From: an uncultured Poribacteria bacterium
Lineage (GTDB): Bacteria > Poribacteria > WGA-4E > WGA-3G
DNA: 64,000 nt
Assembly (NCBI GenBank): GCA_958295855.1
Contig: OY282383.1
Span: 874,481-938,480 of the forward strand
Direction: 5' to 3'
Positions 31,232 to 40,352 of the stretch are shown here, one piece after another. Position numbers and translations under genes: made by a program. The notes under the pieces were generated by a model. The model searched no databases. It saw nothing but the letters and a program-made list of their open reading frames with translations, and was not told the origin of the DNA. Numbering within the stretch: position 1 is the first letter of the stretch; every line of letters begins with the position of its first letter.

Positions 31232-34200
31232 ATGGATACTAACACTTTTAAAAATTTTTTCATGACCAAGTTTTTTGTGTTACTGCTGATTGCCGGCATT
31301 GCTACCCTGGCAGCACCGATGGCAGTGCAGGCAGCAGCTCAACCGCAGGTAACTAAGGTTGAGATAGTGGATATGCCCCCGCCTGCACAGTCTGGCAATT
31401 CTGCCTATGCCTTTGCCCGCCAAAGGTTACTTGGAGATTGGAACGCGATTCCGGATAAGACGACACTACTAACCAATCAGATGCATGAGGACGGTCCTTA
31501 TCTTATTGCGCCCGGGTACTCCCTCGCAGCCAAGCTAGGTGCTGGCGAACCCGTTAAATTCTTCAAGCTTGGCGATAAGATAAAGTTTAAGGTGACATTT
31601 AACATCGCTGTGGCCATTACCGCGGTGGATGGTTCTAACCTGCCGGCCCTGATGCTAGTTTTCGACGGTAGGTCACCAACCCCGGGCACCACGGAACAAC
31701 GCGCAGTCTACGATAAAGCAGCGACTGATGCGCTCAGAGCTGCCTCTACCCCCGTTAACAATGCAGTAATTTTCACATACACGGTGGTAAAAGGTGACGA
31801 CTGCTTCGGCCATGGTTTGACTTTTGTGGATTCCGCCTATGTTGGCGATGAGCATAATTACATAACAGATAACGTTCCCATGAGTACTGACACGATTGGT
31901 GGTACTCCGGGCCATTACGTTTGGGCGTGGTATTGGTTCCATCAAATATTTTATTGGGATGGGAGGGAAGGAGGTCGTTACGGTAACACGGCTCCACCCT
32001 CGTCGATACCCAGAACGACGGCTTATCTTCACGATGGCCTTAACTATCTCATAGATACTATAAGTGCGAACGTGAGAATCCACGGCGTGATCAAGGCTCC
32101 TAATTATACTGGTGATTTACGCACAGCAGCGGTGGACTTTAGAACGGGTGGTTTTAAAGTCGGTAATCCCAATGTGGATGTTACCGAGGCTGACGGTGTG
32201 ACAGGGCCCTTTGATGTGGAATTCCTATTTTTCAATTATGGGACTGGATCTGACGAGGACGGTGTCATTGCGGATACCACGCAAGGCTTCGCGGCTGCTG
32301 ACATCAAGATCACTGGCACGGGGGTAGACTCGGACGCGACTGGCTGGGCGGTCTCGGCACCTGTGTTTATAGGTTTAGACCATCGGGATCCAGCATTTCC
32401 TAATGATCTGGGTGATGCGCCGGCGCGAGTCAAACACTCTGCCTCGTTCAAGGTCTACAAAGCGACTATCACGCCGCCTTCGGATTATGATGGAGATATA
32501 AAGATAACGGTGCCTGCGGGTGCCACGATGGACATTGCAGGTAACCCGAGTCTAGCATCCAATACGTTAACGGTCCCTGTCGTCAGTCTCGCCGCCACTT
32601 TGGGTGTGCCAACCAAAGGTACGCGTGCTTTGCCAGCAGCAGAGGTTCCCGCAAAAGGTTTTGTTGTGCTAGCACATGAAGGTGCGTCTATCTCCAACAC
32701 CGGCTTAGCGAAGGGGTTTCATCCTACAGCGCACTTGCCGAACTTAGAAAACTTGTTAGGTCCCGACACCAACGGTGGTACAATTGAATTGGTTGACACG
32801 AGAACGCCTGCCACCAAAGGTCCCATCATCACGGAAATCATGTGGGGTAGCGATCTGAGTCAAGCCGATCCGAAGTTTAGCCAGTGGATTGAGATTTACA
32901 ATGCAGGTGATGCGATTGAATTGTCCAATTACCAGTTGAAGATCACGCCAGCCCTCAGCGGCACTTTCTCTGCCGATGACAATGCGGTTGATACCGTAGG
33001 TAACTTGGGGAATGGCAAATGGCGCGTGCCGGGCCAAGGTGGTCGAACAGTGGCAGTGGAGGAGACTGAGGAGATGGAAGGTGCTGATGTTGTGCCGCTG
33101 ATCTCCATGCGCCGTAAAGTTGATTTCAACAAGGCGGCGAGTGAGGTGAATAATGGCACGCTTTCTAGTAGTTGGGAGGCCAGCACTACACCTGTGCTCA
33201 ATATTGCGCCCAATCGTATTGCGACCCCGGGTGCGAAACCTGCCACGCAGATAACGCAGGCCAGCAAAACCACTATTCCGTATTCGCCTGTTATCATCAA
33301 CGAGATAGGGCACAGCAGCACCGCAGACAACGTTTGGATAGAGCTCCGCGCCAAGGAGGCAGCCAATCTCAAAAACTGGCGTTTGAACATTATCACTGGG
33401 AAGGATCAGGAAAGGGTTTTGCTAGATTTCCCGGATAAGGATCTCAACCTGGGTAAAGACCAGATACTGCTGATAGTGAACAGAGATCCGTTGACCACGC
33501 CTTTGGCGCGCGGCAAAAAGTTTGGGGATTCGAATGGTATGACTGCGGCAGCCGATCAGGAAAAGAGCGGTCTCCAGACGGATGCGATGTTCTATGATGC
33601 GAAGGGCACGCTGGGTGCTCTGCCGGATGAGGATGCCGGTCAGTTCCTGTTAGTGCTGCGAAACGCTAAGAAAACGAAGCATGAAAACATCGTCGATATC
33701 AGTGGTCAGCTCTTTGTAGCCGATCCTGCGTTGAGCACCAATATTTGGCCCCTTACTGCCACGCCCGCAGGGAACGGCAACGTGATTAACGAGAAGTTTG
33801 AGGCGGGCAAGGTCTGGAGGCGCGCTAAGGCCGGTGAAGGTTTTGGCGAAAAAGTGTGGGAGCCGGTAGGTTACACCGGGCTAGGGTATGACCGGAGTGC
33901 GGATAACACGCCTGCCAATGGCGGCACGCCTGGGTTCCCGAATGATGCGCTCAAGGCAAAACCGGGCGATCTTGCTAGTGGTGCAGTTACCATCAGTGAG
34001 ATTATGGTAGTCTCCGATGGCGGGCGTTATCCGCAATGGATAGAGCTCCGCAATAGTTCGCCTTCCCAAGGTATCAACCTTAATGATTGGCATCTGCGAA
34101 TAGAAAATGTGGGCACTGATGTGGATTCCCGTCAGAATGTCACTATCAATCTGCCGGACGATTACATTATTGGCCCGAACCAGACGCTACTGATTGCGAC

Positions 34201-34954
34201 GCGTCGTGGTTCTGCACCGGAGCCGCTGAACTCCCAGCGCGTGATGCTCTTGTGGACCGACAGCGGAGGTGCGCGGCAAGCGTTAGAGGTTGACAATAGC
34301 CGGTTTTCGATGCTGAGCATGAAAGGGTTCACGTTGGAGTTGTTCGGCAAAGATGTGGCGTTGTCAGGCACTCCCACCGACACAGTGACGATTGGTGCGG
34401 AGCTGTTGACAGAGGCTAAGATTGGTAATCCGGAGCAACGTATCTCGCTCATACGCTACTATGACAGCAGAGTTGCAACAGACAACTGGGGTAGCGCGAA
34501 AGGTTCCGAGCAACTGATCCGGATTCCGAGCGACACCTACTACGGTATTTCAGACGATATCGGCACACCGGGCTACTATCCAGGTACTGCTTTGCCTGTG
34601 TCTTTGTCAAGTTTCTTACCCAAACGTACGGATGCTGGTGTAGTTATTAAATGGGTGACACAGTCGGAGTTGAACAATGCAGGGTTTAACATTCTGCGTA
34701 GCGCGACGAAGACAGGTGCGTTTGTGGTTATCAATCCCACGATGATTCAGGGTGCGGGTACCACAGGTGAAAAGCAGACTTACAGCTACACCGACAAGAC
34801 TGCCAAACCGAACATTGTCTACTATTACCAGATAGAAGATGTTTCGTTTGACGGGCATCGTCAGCGTCTGACGGGTGCGACTCGCTTGCGCGGGCATATC
34901 GGTGCTGCGGGCAAACTCACGACGACGTGGGGTGATTTGAAGGTTCAAGATTAA
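31232..34954 (+). CDS. Large secreted lamin-tail-domain (LTD) protein
   Basis: The 1240-residue protein has an AAGGAGATAGCTA site and a signal peptide (KFFVLLLIAGIATLAAPMAV) ending near residue 35. Residues about 40-520 are beta-rich and without a named domain. Three lamin-tail domains follow: GPIITEIMWGSDLSQADPKF near 530, SPVIINEIGHSSTADNVWIE near 685 and VTISEIMVVSDGGRYPQWIE near 915. Residues about 1120-1215 form a fibronectin-like end domain (LSSFLPKRTDAGVVIKWVTQ, NNAGFNILRS), and the tail is GKLTTTWGDLKVQD, as in the LamG protein at 5561. LTDs occur in secreted nucleases and surface proteins; here no nuclease motif is seen. It stands alone between two repeat arrays. Confidence 0.88.
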   Translation: MDTNTFKNFFMTKFFVLLLIAGIATLAAPMAVQAAAQPQVTKVEIVDMPPPAQSGNSAYAFARQRLLGDWNAIPDKTTLLTNQMHEDGPYLIAPGYSLAAKLGAGEPVKFFKLGDKIKFKVTFNIAVAITAVDGSNLPALMLVFDGRSPTPGTTEQRAVYDKAATDALRAASTPVNNAVIFTYTVVKGDDCFGHGLTFVDSAYVGDEHNYITDNVPMSTDTIGGTPGHYVWAWYWFHQIFYWDGREGGRYGNTAPPSSIPRTTAYLHDGLNYLIDTISANVRIHGVIKAPNYTGDLRTAAVDFRTGGFKVGNPNVDVTEADGVTGPFDVEFLFFNYGTGSDEDGVIADTTQGFAAADIKITGTGVDSDATGWAVSAPVFIGLDHRDPAFPNDLGDAPARVKHSASFKVYKATITPPSDYDGDIKITVPAGATMDIAGNPSLASNTLTVPVVSLAATLGVPTKGTRALPAAEVPAKGFVVLAHEGASISNTGLAKGFHPTAHLPNLENLLGPDTNGGTIELVDTRTPATKGPIITEIMWGSDLSQADPKFSQWIEIYNAGDAIELSNYQLKITPALSGTFSADDNAVDTVGNLGNGKWRVPGQGGRTVAVEETEEMEGADVVPLISMRRKVDFNKAASEVNNGTLSSSWEASTTPVLNIAPNRIATPGAKPATQITQASKTTIPYSPVIINEIGHSSTADNVWIELRAKEAANLKNWRLNIITGKDQERVLLDFPDKDLNLGKDQILLIVNRDPLTTPLARGKKFGDSNGMTAAADQEKSGLQTDAMFYDAKGTLGALPDEDAGQFLLVLRNAKKTKHENIVDISGQLFVADPALSTNIWPLTATPAGNGNVINEKFEAGKVWRRAKAGEGFGEKVWEPVGYTGLGYDRSADNTPANGGTPGFPNDALKAKPGDLASGAVTISEIMVVSDGGRYPQWIELRNSSPSQGINLNDWHLRIENVGTDVDSRQNVTINLPDDYIIGPNQTLLIATRRGSAPEPLNSQRVMLLWTDSGGARQALEVDNSRFSMLSMKGFTLELFGKDVALSGTPTDTVTIGAELLTEAKIGNPEQRISLIRYYDSRVATDNWGSAKGSEQLIRIPSDTYYGISDDIGTPGYYPGTALPVSLSSFLPKRTDAGVVIKWVTQSELNNAGFNILRSATKTGAFVVINPTMIQGAGTTGEKQTYSYTDKTAKPNIVYYYQIEDVSFDGHRQRLTGATRLRGHIGAAGKLTTTWGDLKVQD

Positions 34955-34972
34955 GGTTCAGGGATATATTCT

Positions 34973-35015
34973 AAAGCATGGCAGTGGACTTCGGTTCATT
35001 GCCATGCTTTTTTTT
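34973..35015 (+). terminator. Terminator of the lamin-tail gene
   Basis: AAAGCATGGCA and TGCCATGCTTT form an 11-bp perfect stem followed by TTTTT, 18 bp after the stop codon. Confidence 0.9.
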
Positions 35016-35845
35016 CGTCTGAATGCACGGATTATCGCGGATTTTTTTCGTCTGAATTGCGGATTTACGCGGATTACGCGGAAGTACGCGGATTTTGGGG
35101 TGTCTTGCGGGTCAGCATTTTTTTGTAGGGGTAGGCCTTGTGCCTACCCTGCCTTTTTATTCTGAATCGCGGATTATCGCGGATAGCGCGGATTTACGCG
35201 GATTTTGGGTGTCCTTTCCATTCAACATTTTCGGTATCTTGCTATTCATTTTTTTTTGTAGGGGTAGGCCTTGTGCCTCCCCTGTTTTCTTGTGGGTGAG
35301 CTGCGCTGCGCCTCCCCTGACCAAAAAATGCTGACTCGCGCGGGCCCCAAAATCCGCGTTAATCTGTGTACTCCGCGTAAATCCGCGATTCAGACGAAAG
35401 ACATGCGTTTCCATACACATACCGCCCTGACAGGGCGAAAGAAAGGGTAGGCACAAGGCCTCCCCCTACAAGAAAACGTCATTCCGCGCGATGCCCCAAA
35501 ATCCGCGTTAATCTGCGTAATCCGCGTAAATCCGCGATTCAGACGAAAGACATGCGTATCTATACACATTGCGCCCTGACAGGGCGAAAGAAAGGGTAGG
35601 CACAAGGCCTCCCCCTACAAGAAAACGTCATTCCGCGCGATGCCCCAAAATCCGCGTTAATCTGCGTAATCCGCGTAAATCCGCGATTCAGACGAAAGAC
35701 ATGCGTATCTATACACATACCGCCCCGCTGGGGCTAAAGGGTAGGCACAAGGCCTACGCCTACAAGAAAACGTCATTCCGCGCGATGCCCCAAAATCCGC
35801 GTCATTCCGTGTCATCCGCGATAATCCGCGATTCAGAAAGTGACG
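35016..35845. repeat. Intergenic repeat array downstream of the lamin-tail gene
   Basis: The array has the same word families as at 29.2-30.6 kb: GTAGGGGTAGGCCTTGTGCC, CGCGGATT runs up to about 35210, then the reverse complement with AATCCGCGATTCAGACGAAA from about 35350. Two blocks of about 122 bp (35455-35575 and 35577-35700) are near-identical direct repeats. No gene is supported. Confidence 0.85.
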
Positions 35846-35871
35846 TTTATTTCAATACGTCTAAAATTCTA

Positions 35872-35900
35872 TTGACAGATTGTAGCGTTTACTATAAAAT
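35872..35900 (+). promoter_or_regulatory. Promoter of the HpcH/HpaI aldolase gene
   Basis: TTGACA and TAAAAT are separated by 17 bp, 55 bp upstream of the start codon. Confidence 0.65.
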
Positions 35901-35954
35901 ACGTTTAAAGCACCACACTTCCCACATATATTGTACAACAGAAGGAGAATCGCA

Positions 35955-36833
35955 ATGCCCAAACGAGCGAATAAAGCCATTGAATTACTAGCAGACGATC
36001 AGCCTATTTTCTATACAGGCAGTCACACGGGCGCGGAGCTGAACTATGATGCAGGCCGCGCGATGGCAAAAACATGGGCAGACTATATCAACGTCGGCAT
36101 GGAGCACGGTAGCTTCGATCTGTCCGGGTTAGATAGCTTCATGCGCGGGCTTGCCGATGGCGGCCCAACCAACAGCGGACACCAAACGCCAGCTGTTATT
36201 GTAGAATTGCCGGTAGACGGAATCAGCGCGGATGTGATTCGCGCGAACGGGTGGCAGATGCGCCAACTGCTCGCACGAGGGGTGCATGGACTTCTGCTCT
36301 GCCACGCGGAATCACCAGAGGCAGTCAAAGCGTTTGTAGAGGCATGCCGCTACCCCTTCCAGACAATCGGGGTAGGTACGCAATTGGACGTTGGCAGACG
36401 CGGCTCCGCCGGGCAAGGCTCCGCCGCACCTATCTGGGGTGTTTCCGTTGACCAATATTTAGACACTGCCGATGCGTGGCCATTGAATCCGAACGGCGAA
36501 CTGATGCTAGGGTTGAAATTTGAAAATAAGCGGGCGTTAGCCAACGTTGAAATAACCGCGCAAGTCCCAGGCATCGCCTTCGCGGAATGGGGGCCCGGGG
36601 ACATGAGCATGTCTTTTGGCTACAAAAATCCGCCGAACCCGCGGCCACAGGAACTGGAGGATGCTCGGAATCGCGTGTTTGAGGCGTGCAAATCAGCAGG
36701 CATTCTATTTCTGGAGAGTGCATCGCCAGATACAATTGAAGCAAGTCTTGACGCTGGCGTGAGAATCTGCGGTTCAGGCGAAGAATGTGCACGCATCGGG
36801 CGGGCTTATGCAGGCAGGACAATGCCTGTCTAA
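35955..36833 (+). CDS. HpcH/HpaI aldolase family protein
   Basis: The 292-residue protein belongs to the HpcH/HpaI (class II 2-keto-3-deoxy acid aldolase) family: a TIM barrel with INVGMEHGSFDL near residue 48, GLKFENKRAL carrying the metal-binding Glu near 190, and AFAEWGPGDMSMSFGY with the second metal ligand near 215. It cleaves 2-keto-3-deoxy or 4-hydroxy-2-oxo acids to pyruvate and an aldehyde. The ATG at 35955 follows AGAAGGAGAATCGC. The next gene is an RraA-like aldolase 79 bp downstream, so both may serve one sugar-acid route. Confidence 0.85.
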   Translation: MPKRANKAIELLADDQPIFYTGSHTGAELNYDAGRAMAKTWADYINVGMEHGSFDLSGLDSFMRGLADGGPTNSGHQTPAVIVELPVDGISADVIRANGWQMRQLLARGVHGLLLCHAESPEAVKAFVEACRYPFQTIGVGTQLDVGRRGSAGQGSAAPIWGVSVDQYLDTADAWPLNPNGELMLGLKFENKRALANVEITAQVPGIAFAEWGPGDMSMSFGYKNPPNPRPQELEDARNRVFEACKSAGILFLESASPDTIEASLDAGVRICGSGEECARIGRAYAGRTMPV

Positions 36834-36912
36834 GGCACATTTGATGTACCGGAGCGCGAGGCCCCCGGGCCTCGCATTGGGACGGTATACGAGCAAAAAA
36901 AGGAAATTTATT

Positions 36913-37647
36913 ATGGCATTAACAGAACAGGAAATGTTGGCAGAATTGCGGCAATTTGATACCCCCTCAATCACGAATGTGGTTGCCACTTATCCGACAA
37001 GCCCACTCTGCCTTGGACTTTACAACCCATGGACAGAAAATTGGTACACGGATACTACCCTCCGGTGTATGTACCCTGAGTTGGGCGCAGTTGCCGGGTA
37101 CGCAGTGACATGTGTCTATAGCGTGCCGGATCCGAACTATTCGCGGCTCTCTTTTATGGATGTCATCGATGCGTTAGGGGCCTCCAAACAACCCACAATT
37201 CTGGCATTTGAGCAGAAGTTCCCCCCAGAATTTGCGAACAAGGTAGGCTTAGCTGGCGGCAACATGACAGCAGCCATGAAATCTATAGGCTGTTTGGGCG
37301 CAATCTCTAACGGCCCGTCGCGCGACATTGATGAAATCCGTCCAATGGAATTTCAGTACCTGCTGAGTGGCATCACCCCAGGCCACGGCGCGATGGCAGT
37401 TCAGGCTATCAACGTCCCGGTCTCTATCGCAGGGATGGACGTGTCACCCGGTGAAATTATCCACATGGATGAAAATGGCGCGTGCAAGTTTCCGGGAGAG
37501 CAGCTGGAGGCGGTGTTGACGAACGTCAAAGCATTGCTGAAAGAGGAAGGCGACCGGATCGGGAAATTGCTGTCGGGTCCGAAAACAGCAAAGCAGGTTC
37601 GTGCAATCTTCAGCGGGCATTCTTATGCCGAAGATGAAGACGAATAG
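36913..37647 (+). CDS. RraA-like / 4-hydroxy-4-methyl-2-oxoglutarate aldolase family protein
   Basis: I placed the start at the ATG at 36913 (MALTEQEMLAELRQFDTPSI), after AAAAAGGAAA; the frame is open further upstream but overlaps the HpcH gene. The 244-residue product has the RraA signature GGNMTAAMKSIGCLGAISNG followed by PSRDIDEI, in which the Arg-Asp pair binds substrate and metal, and the late swivelling-domain motif VSIAGMDVSPGEIIHMDENG. Members are class II pyruvate aldolases or oxaloacetate decarboxylases; some were once called RNase E regulators. Context with HpcH supports an aldolase role. Confidence 0.85.
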   Translation: MALTEQEMLAELRQFDTPSITNVVATYPTSPLCLGLYNPWTENWYTDTTLRCMYPELGAVAGYAVTCVYSVPDPNYSRLSFMDVIDALGASKQPTILAFEQKFPPEFANKVGLAGGNMTAAMKSIGCLGAISNGPSRDIDEIRPMEFQYLLSGITPGHGAMAVQAINVPVSIAGMDVSPGEIIHMDENGACKFPGEQLEAVLTNVKALLKEEGDRIGKLLSGPKTAKQVRAIFSGHSYAEDEDE

Positions 37648-37840
37648 AAGGATAATACTGGAGATTCGGGCAGGCTCTGCGGCCTGCCGCTACAAGCAGG
37701 ACTCTCCACCCTTGTCCCGTCACTGTCCTTACGTAAGTTCTGTCAATCGGGCAAGCCGTGAAGCGGCAACTGATTTCATGGACGCTGTTGAAAAAGTTAT
37801 GCAATGGATAGACACTAACATCTAACGGCGGACTTACACA

Positions 37841-38107
37841 ATGGCGTGCAAAGTGATAAAACAGAAAATTCAGGAAACGCTCAAAACAGGCTACTTCAAT
37901 GATATAAAAGACTTCGTTGATGTGTCCGATGGATATGATGATCTCATCCATGTTGTCGTCGTTAGCAGAAAATTTGAGGGCCACCGTCCGAGAATCAGGA
38001 TTAAGTTAATATGGGACGAACTCTTAAAACGGCTTTCAGACGAGGAATGGGGATACGTTTCCTTATTGATTGGGGCCACCCCCGAAGAAGTTAGATTCTG
38101 TTATTGA
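37841..38107 (+). CDS. BolA-like small protein, copy 1
   Basis: The 88-residue protein aligns by eye with BolA over its full length: an N-terminal helix (VIKQKIQETLK), HVVVVSRKFEGHRPRIRIKL in place of the BolA [20 protein letters not shown], then LIWDELLKRLSDEE and a TPEEV end like the BolA YTIKEW. BolA proteins regulate transcription and handle Fe-S clusters with monothiol glutaredoxins. The invariant RHR His is replaced here, so cluster binding is doubtful. It is paralogous to the gene 52 bp downstream. The ribosome site (CGGCGGAC) is weak. Confidence 0.6.
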   Translation: MACKVIKQKIQETLKTGYFNDIKDFVDVSDGYDDLIHVVVVSRKFEGHRPRIRIKLIWDELLKRLSDEEWGYVSLLIGATPEEVRFCY

Positions 38108-38159
38108 GGGTTAGCAACGCCCGAAAAAAAAATTCACGTCTGGTAACGGAGGCATAACA

Positions 38160-38435
38160 ATGGCCTGTGAAATGCTCAAGCAGAAAATTCACGATAGGCT
38201 CAAAGCGAACATGTTCAGCGGGGAAAACGACTATGTCGATGTATTCGACGATGGGGAGGTAGACATCCGTATTCTCATCATCAGCAGAAAATTTGATGAC
38301 AATGGACACAGAATCACGGAACGCCAAACCCGCGTCTGGAATGAAATCGTAGACGTGATGTCGGAGGAAGAATCGCAGCTTATTTCCCAACTCGTCGCAG
38401 TGAGCCCTGAGGAAATTAAGGCGTGTCCCCCTTAA
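38160..38435 (+). CDS. BolA-like small protein, copy 2
   Basis: The 91-residue paralogue of the preceding protein shares MAC..(L/I)KQKI, ISRKF and PEE at the same positions. It has a good GGAGG site. Its region matching the BolA RHR motif reads TERQTRVW, again without His. The two are a tandem duplication, well diverged in sequence, so the duplication is not recent. Confidence 0.6.
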   Translation: MACEMLKQKIHDRLKANMFSGENDYVDVFDDGEVDIRILIISRKFDDNGHRITERQTRVWNEIVDVMSEEESQLISQLVAVSPEEIKACPP

Positions 38436-38446
38436 CGCGAACCACC

Positions 38447-38504
38447 TTTGCTACGCAGCACCAGATGGGGGTTTCCTAGTGCTTTAGCAGTGGGAGTATA
38501 TCAC
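38447..38504 (+). mobile_element. IS200/IS605-type right-end relic
   Basis: The sequence ends TTTAGCAGTGGGAGTATATC and AC, matching the right end of the 17318 miniature. No left end or tnpB is near. Confidence 0.6.
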
Positions 38505-38671
38505 GGAGGAATTCACTGAATTTTGTGCGGTTGAGGAATCCCTGTCGCTCATTTCAATAGGATGTGAGCTCCCCTTGCGCGATATTTATAGACGCGTCAA
38601 ATTTTCTGAGCAGCCAGCCAGCCTCTTGAATAGGAATTAGGCGAAAATGTAAAGCAGAGGAGATACCAATT

Positions 38672-38749
38672 ATGAGCTCCTATCTATCACTACCCAACGT
38701 TGAAAACGATTCTTGGCTAAAGGAGAATAAAAATGGAGAACGTTTTTGA
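38672..38749 (+). CDS. 25-codon upstream ORF overlapping tyrS
   Basis: An ATG behind GAGGAGATACCAATT opens a short frame (MSSYLSLPNVENDSWLKENK and five more residues) that stops 17 bp inside tyrS in another frame. Its strong ribosome site and overlap suggest a leader peptide coupled to tyrS translation. It has only one Tyr codon, so classical attenuation by tyrosine is unlikely. Confidence 0.4.
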   Translation: MSSYLSLPNVENDSWLKENKNGERF

Positions 38750-39968
38750 AACCCTTAAGGAACGGGGTTTCATCCAACAGTGCAGCAATGAAGAACGTGT
38801 AGCAAACCTATTTGCGGAAAAACAGGTTACCTACTACGTCGGTTTTGATGCGACAGCGGTGAGTCTGCATGTGGGAAGCCTTGTGCCAATCATGGCGATG
38901 GCACATCTGCAACGGGCAGGGCATACGCCGATTGCAATCATCGGTGGCGGCACCACGATGATAGGCGATCCGACAGACAAAACGGAAATGCGGCCGATGA
39001 TATCCGCCGAACAGATTGAAGCAAACGGTGCAGGTATTCTTGAACAGCTACAGCGTTACCTGAAGCTTGATAATCGCGCGGGACGGTTTTTGAACAACGC
39101 GGAGTGGTTGCTTTCGCTAAACTATATTGAATTTCTACGCGATATCGGCAAGCATTTCCGCGTCAATGAGATGATTCGCGCCGAAGGATATCGGCAACGC
39201 CTTGAACGCGAGATGGGGCTCTCATTCCTTGAATTTAATTACCAGTTGCTGCAAGCCTACGATTTTTTGCATCTTTTCCAGCGATACGGATGTGCTCTCC
39301 AACTCGGCGGCGATGACCAGTGGGGTAATATCCTTGCGGGGGTGGAGCTCGTACGCCGGATTGAAGGCAAACGGGTACACGCGATGACATTTCCGTTGCT
39401 AACGACAGCAGGCGGCGCAAAAATGGGAAAAACCGCAGGCGGCGCAGTGTGGCTCGATGCACAGCGAACATCGCCCTACCAGTTTTATCAATATTGGATT
39501 AACACTGACGACCGGGATGTTGCGCGGTTCTTAGCCTATTTTACCTTCCTGCCGATGGAGGAAGTCAGAAGGTTGGGGCGTTTGAAAGACGAAGAGAGTC
39601 GCGAAGCGAAAGCAGTACTCGCTTACGAAACGACTAAACTTGCACACGGGGCATCCGAAGCGGATAAAGCACAAGCAGCATCGCGCACCGCATTTGGCGG
39701 CGGTGGAATGGATCTGGAAGCAATCCCGACTTCTGCTATTGCTGCCAACCGACTTCACACAGGCATTCCCATCATGGAGTTGTTCCATGAAGTCGGGTTA
39801 GCCACGTCACGAAGCGAAGCCCGCCGGCTAATTCAGCAGGGCGGTGCCTATATCAACGAGAAGCAGTACCGTGCCATAGATACCGTTGTTGACGCTAAGC
39901 TACTTGAGGAGAATGCGTTGCTCCTCCGCGCGGGTAAAAAGCGTTACCACCGCGTCGTTCAAAAGTAG
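38733..39968 (+). CDS. tyrS: Tyrosyl-tRNA synthetase
   Basis: This cytoplasmic class Ic synthetase charges tRNA-Tyr. The 411-residue protein shows the HIGH-like HVGSL near residue 47, the tyrosine-binding QLGGDDQWGNI near 190, the KMSKS-like KMGKT near 232 and a C-terminal S4 RNA-binding domain (from about 345, SRSEARRLIQQGGAYIN). A GGAGAATAAAA site precedes the ATG. Confidence 0.96.
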   Translation: MENVFETLKERGFIQQCSNEERVANLFAEKQVTYYVGFDATAVSLHVGSLVPIMAMAHLQRAGHTPIAIIGGGTTMIGDPTDKTEMRPMISAEQIEANGAGILEQLQRYLKLDNRAGRFLNNAEWLLSLNYIEFLRDIGKHFRVNEMIRAEGYRQRLEREMGLSFLEFNYQLLQAYDFLHLFQRYGCALQLGGDDQWGNILAGVELVRRIEGKRVHAMTFPLLTTAGGAKMGKTAGGAVWLDAQRTSPYQFYQYWINTDDRDVARFLAYFTFLPMEEVRRLGRLKDEESREAKAVLAYETTKLAHGASEADKAQAASRTAFGGGGMDLEAIPTSAIAANRLHTGIPIMELFHEVGLATSRSEARRLIQQGGAYINEKQYRAIDTVVDAKLLEENALLLRAGKKRYHRVVQK

Positions 39969-40114
39969 TAGGCACACTCCGTGTGCTGTCACACAATTGA
40001 GTCTCATTTAAAAAAATTTGACTTGCAAGATAAATTGTGTTAATATATAATAGAGTTGATTTGATTTCTAAACATTTTTTGCGAATAACGTCTTAATTAA
40101 AGGCATCAGAGAAA
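39969..40114. other. Intergenic stretch leading into a TnpB remnant
   Basis: It starts with a GGCACACTCCGTGTGC palindrome just after tyrS and contains the promoter at 40023-40051. No gene is seen. Confidence 0.5.
40023..40051 (+). promoter_or_regulatory. Promoter upstream of the TnpB remnant
   Basis: TTGCAA and TATAAT are separated by 17 bp. The layout resembles the promoter that precedes the TnpB remnant at 5102. Confidence 0.55.
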
Positions 40115-40228
40115 GTTAAGTTTGCAAATTCGGAGTTGAATCTGCGTGAACGTATATACCACTGCGATGAATGTGGTTTCACGTGCGACAGAGATGTCAA
40201 CGCGGCTATCAACCTGTGTCCTACATAA
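40115..40228 (+). pseudogene. TnpB C-terminal remnant, second locus
   Basis: The frame encodes RERIYHCDECGFTCDRDVNA followed by AINLCPT and a stop, the end of a TnpB zinc ribbon with the RDVNAA motif. The first CxxC pair and the RuvC core are missing. About 110 bp downstream the palindrome at 40338 may mark the element's right end. It differs in sequence from the 5043 and 17318 elements and belongs to another subfamily. Confidence 0.75.
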
Positions 40229-40337
40229 AAACTTGTCGCCCGTAGCAGGCGGGAGACGCAAAACGCCTCTGGAGTTCGTGTAAGCCCTACGCGGGTAGGC
40301 AGTGAACGTTGAAGGAGGAAGAGTGAATCGGTATAAG

Positions 40338-40352
40338 CCCTGCAAAGCAGGG
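40338..40352. repeat. CCCTGCAAAGCAGGG palindrome behind the TnpB remnant
   Basis: It is flanked by GGTATAAG and TTAATACC, which are inverted relative to each other and extend the stem imperfectly. Similar structures lie at 6521, 60037 and 62616. Confidence 0.6.

Noticed and set aside
37601-37825. Small frame between the RraA-like and BolA-like genes
   Set aside because: It overlaps the end of the RraA-like gene, has no ribosome site and contains a GGCAGGC/GCCTGCC hairpin; no family is recognisable.
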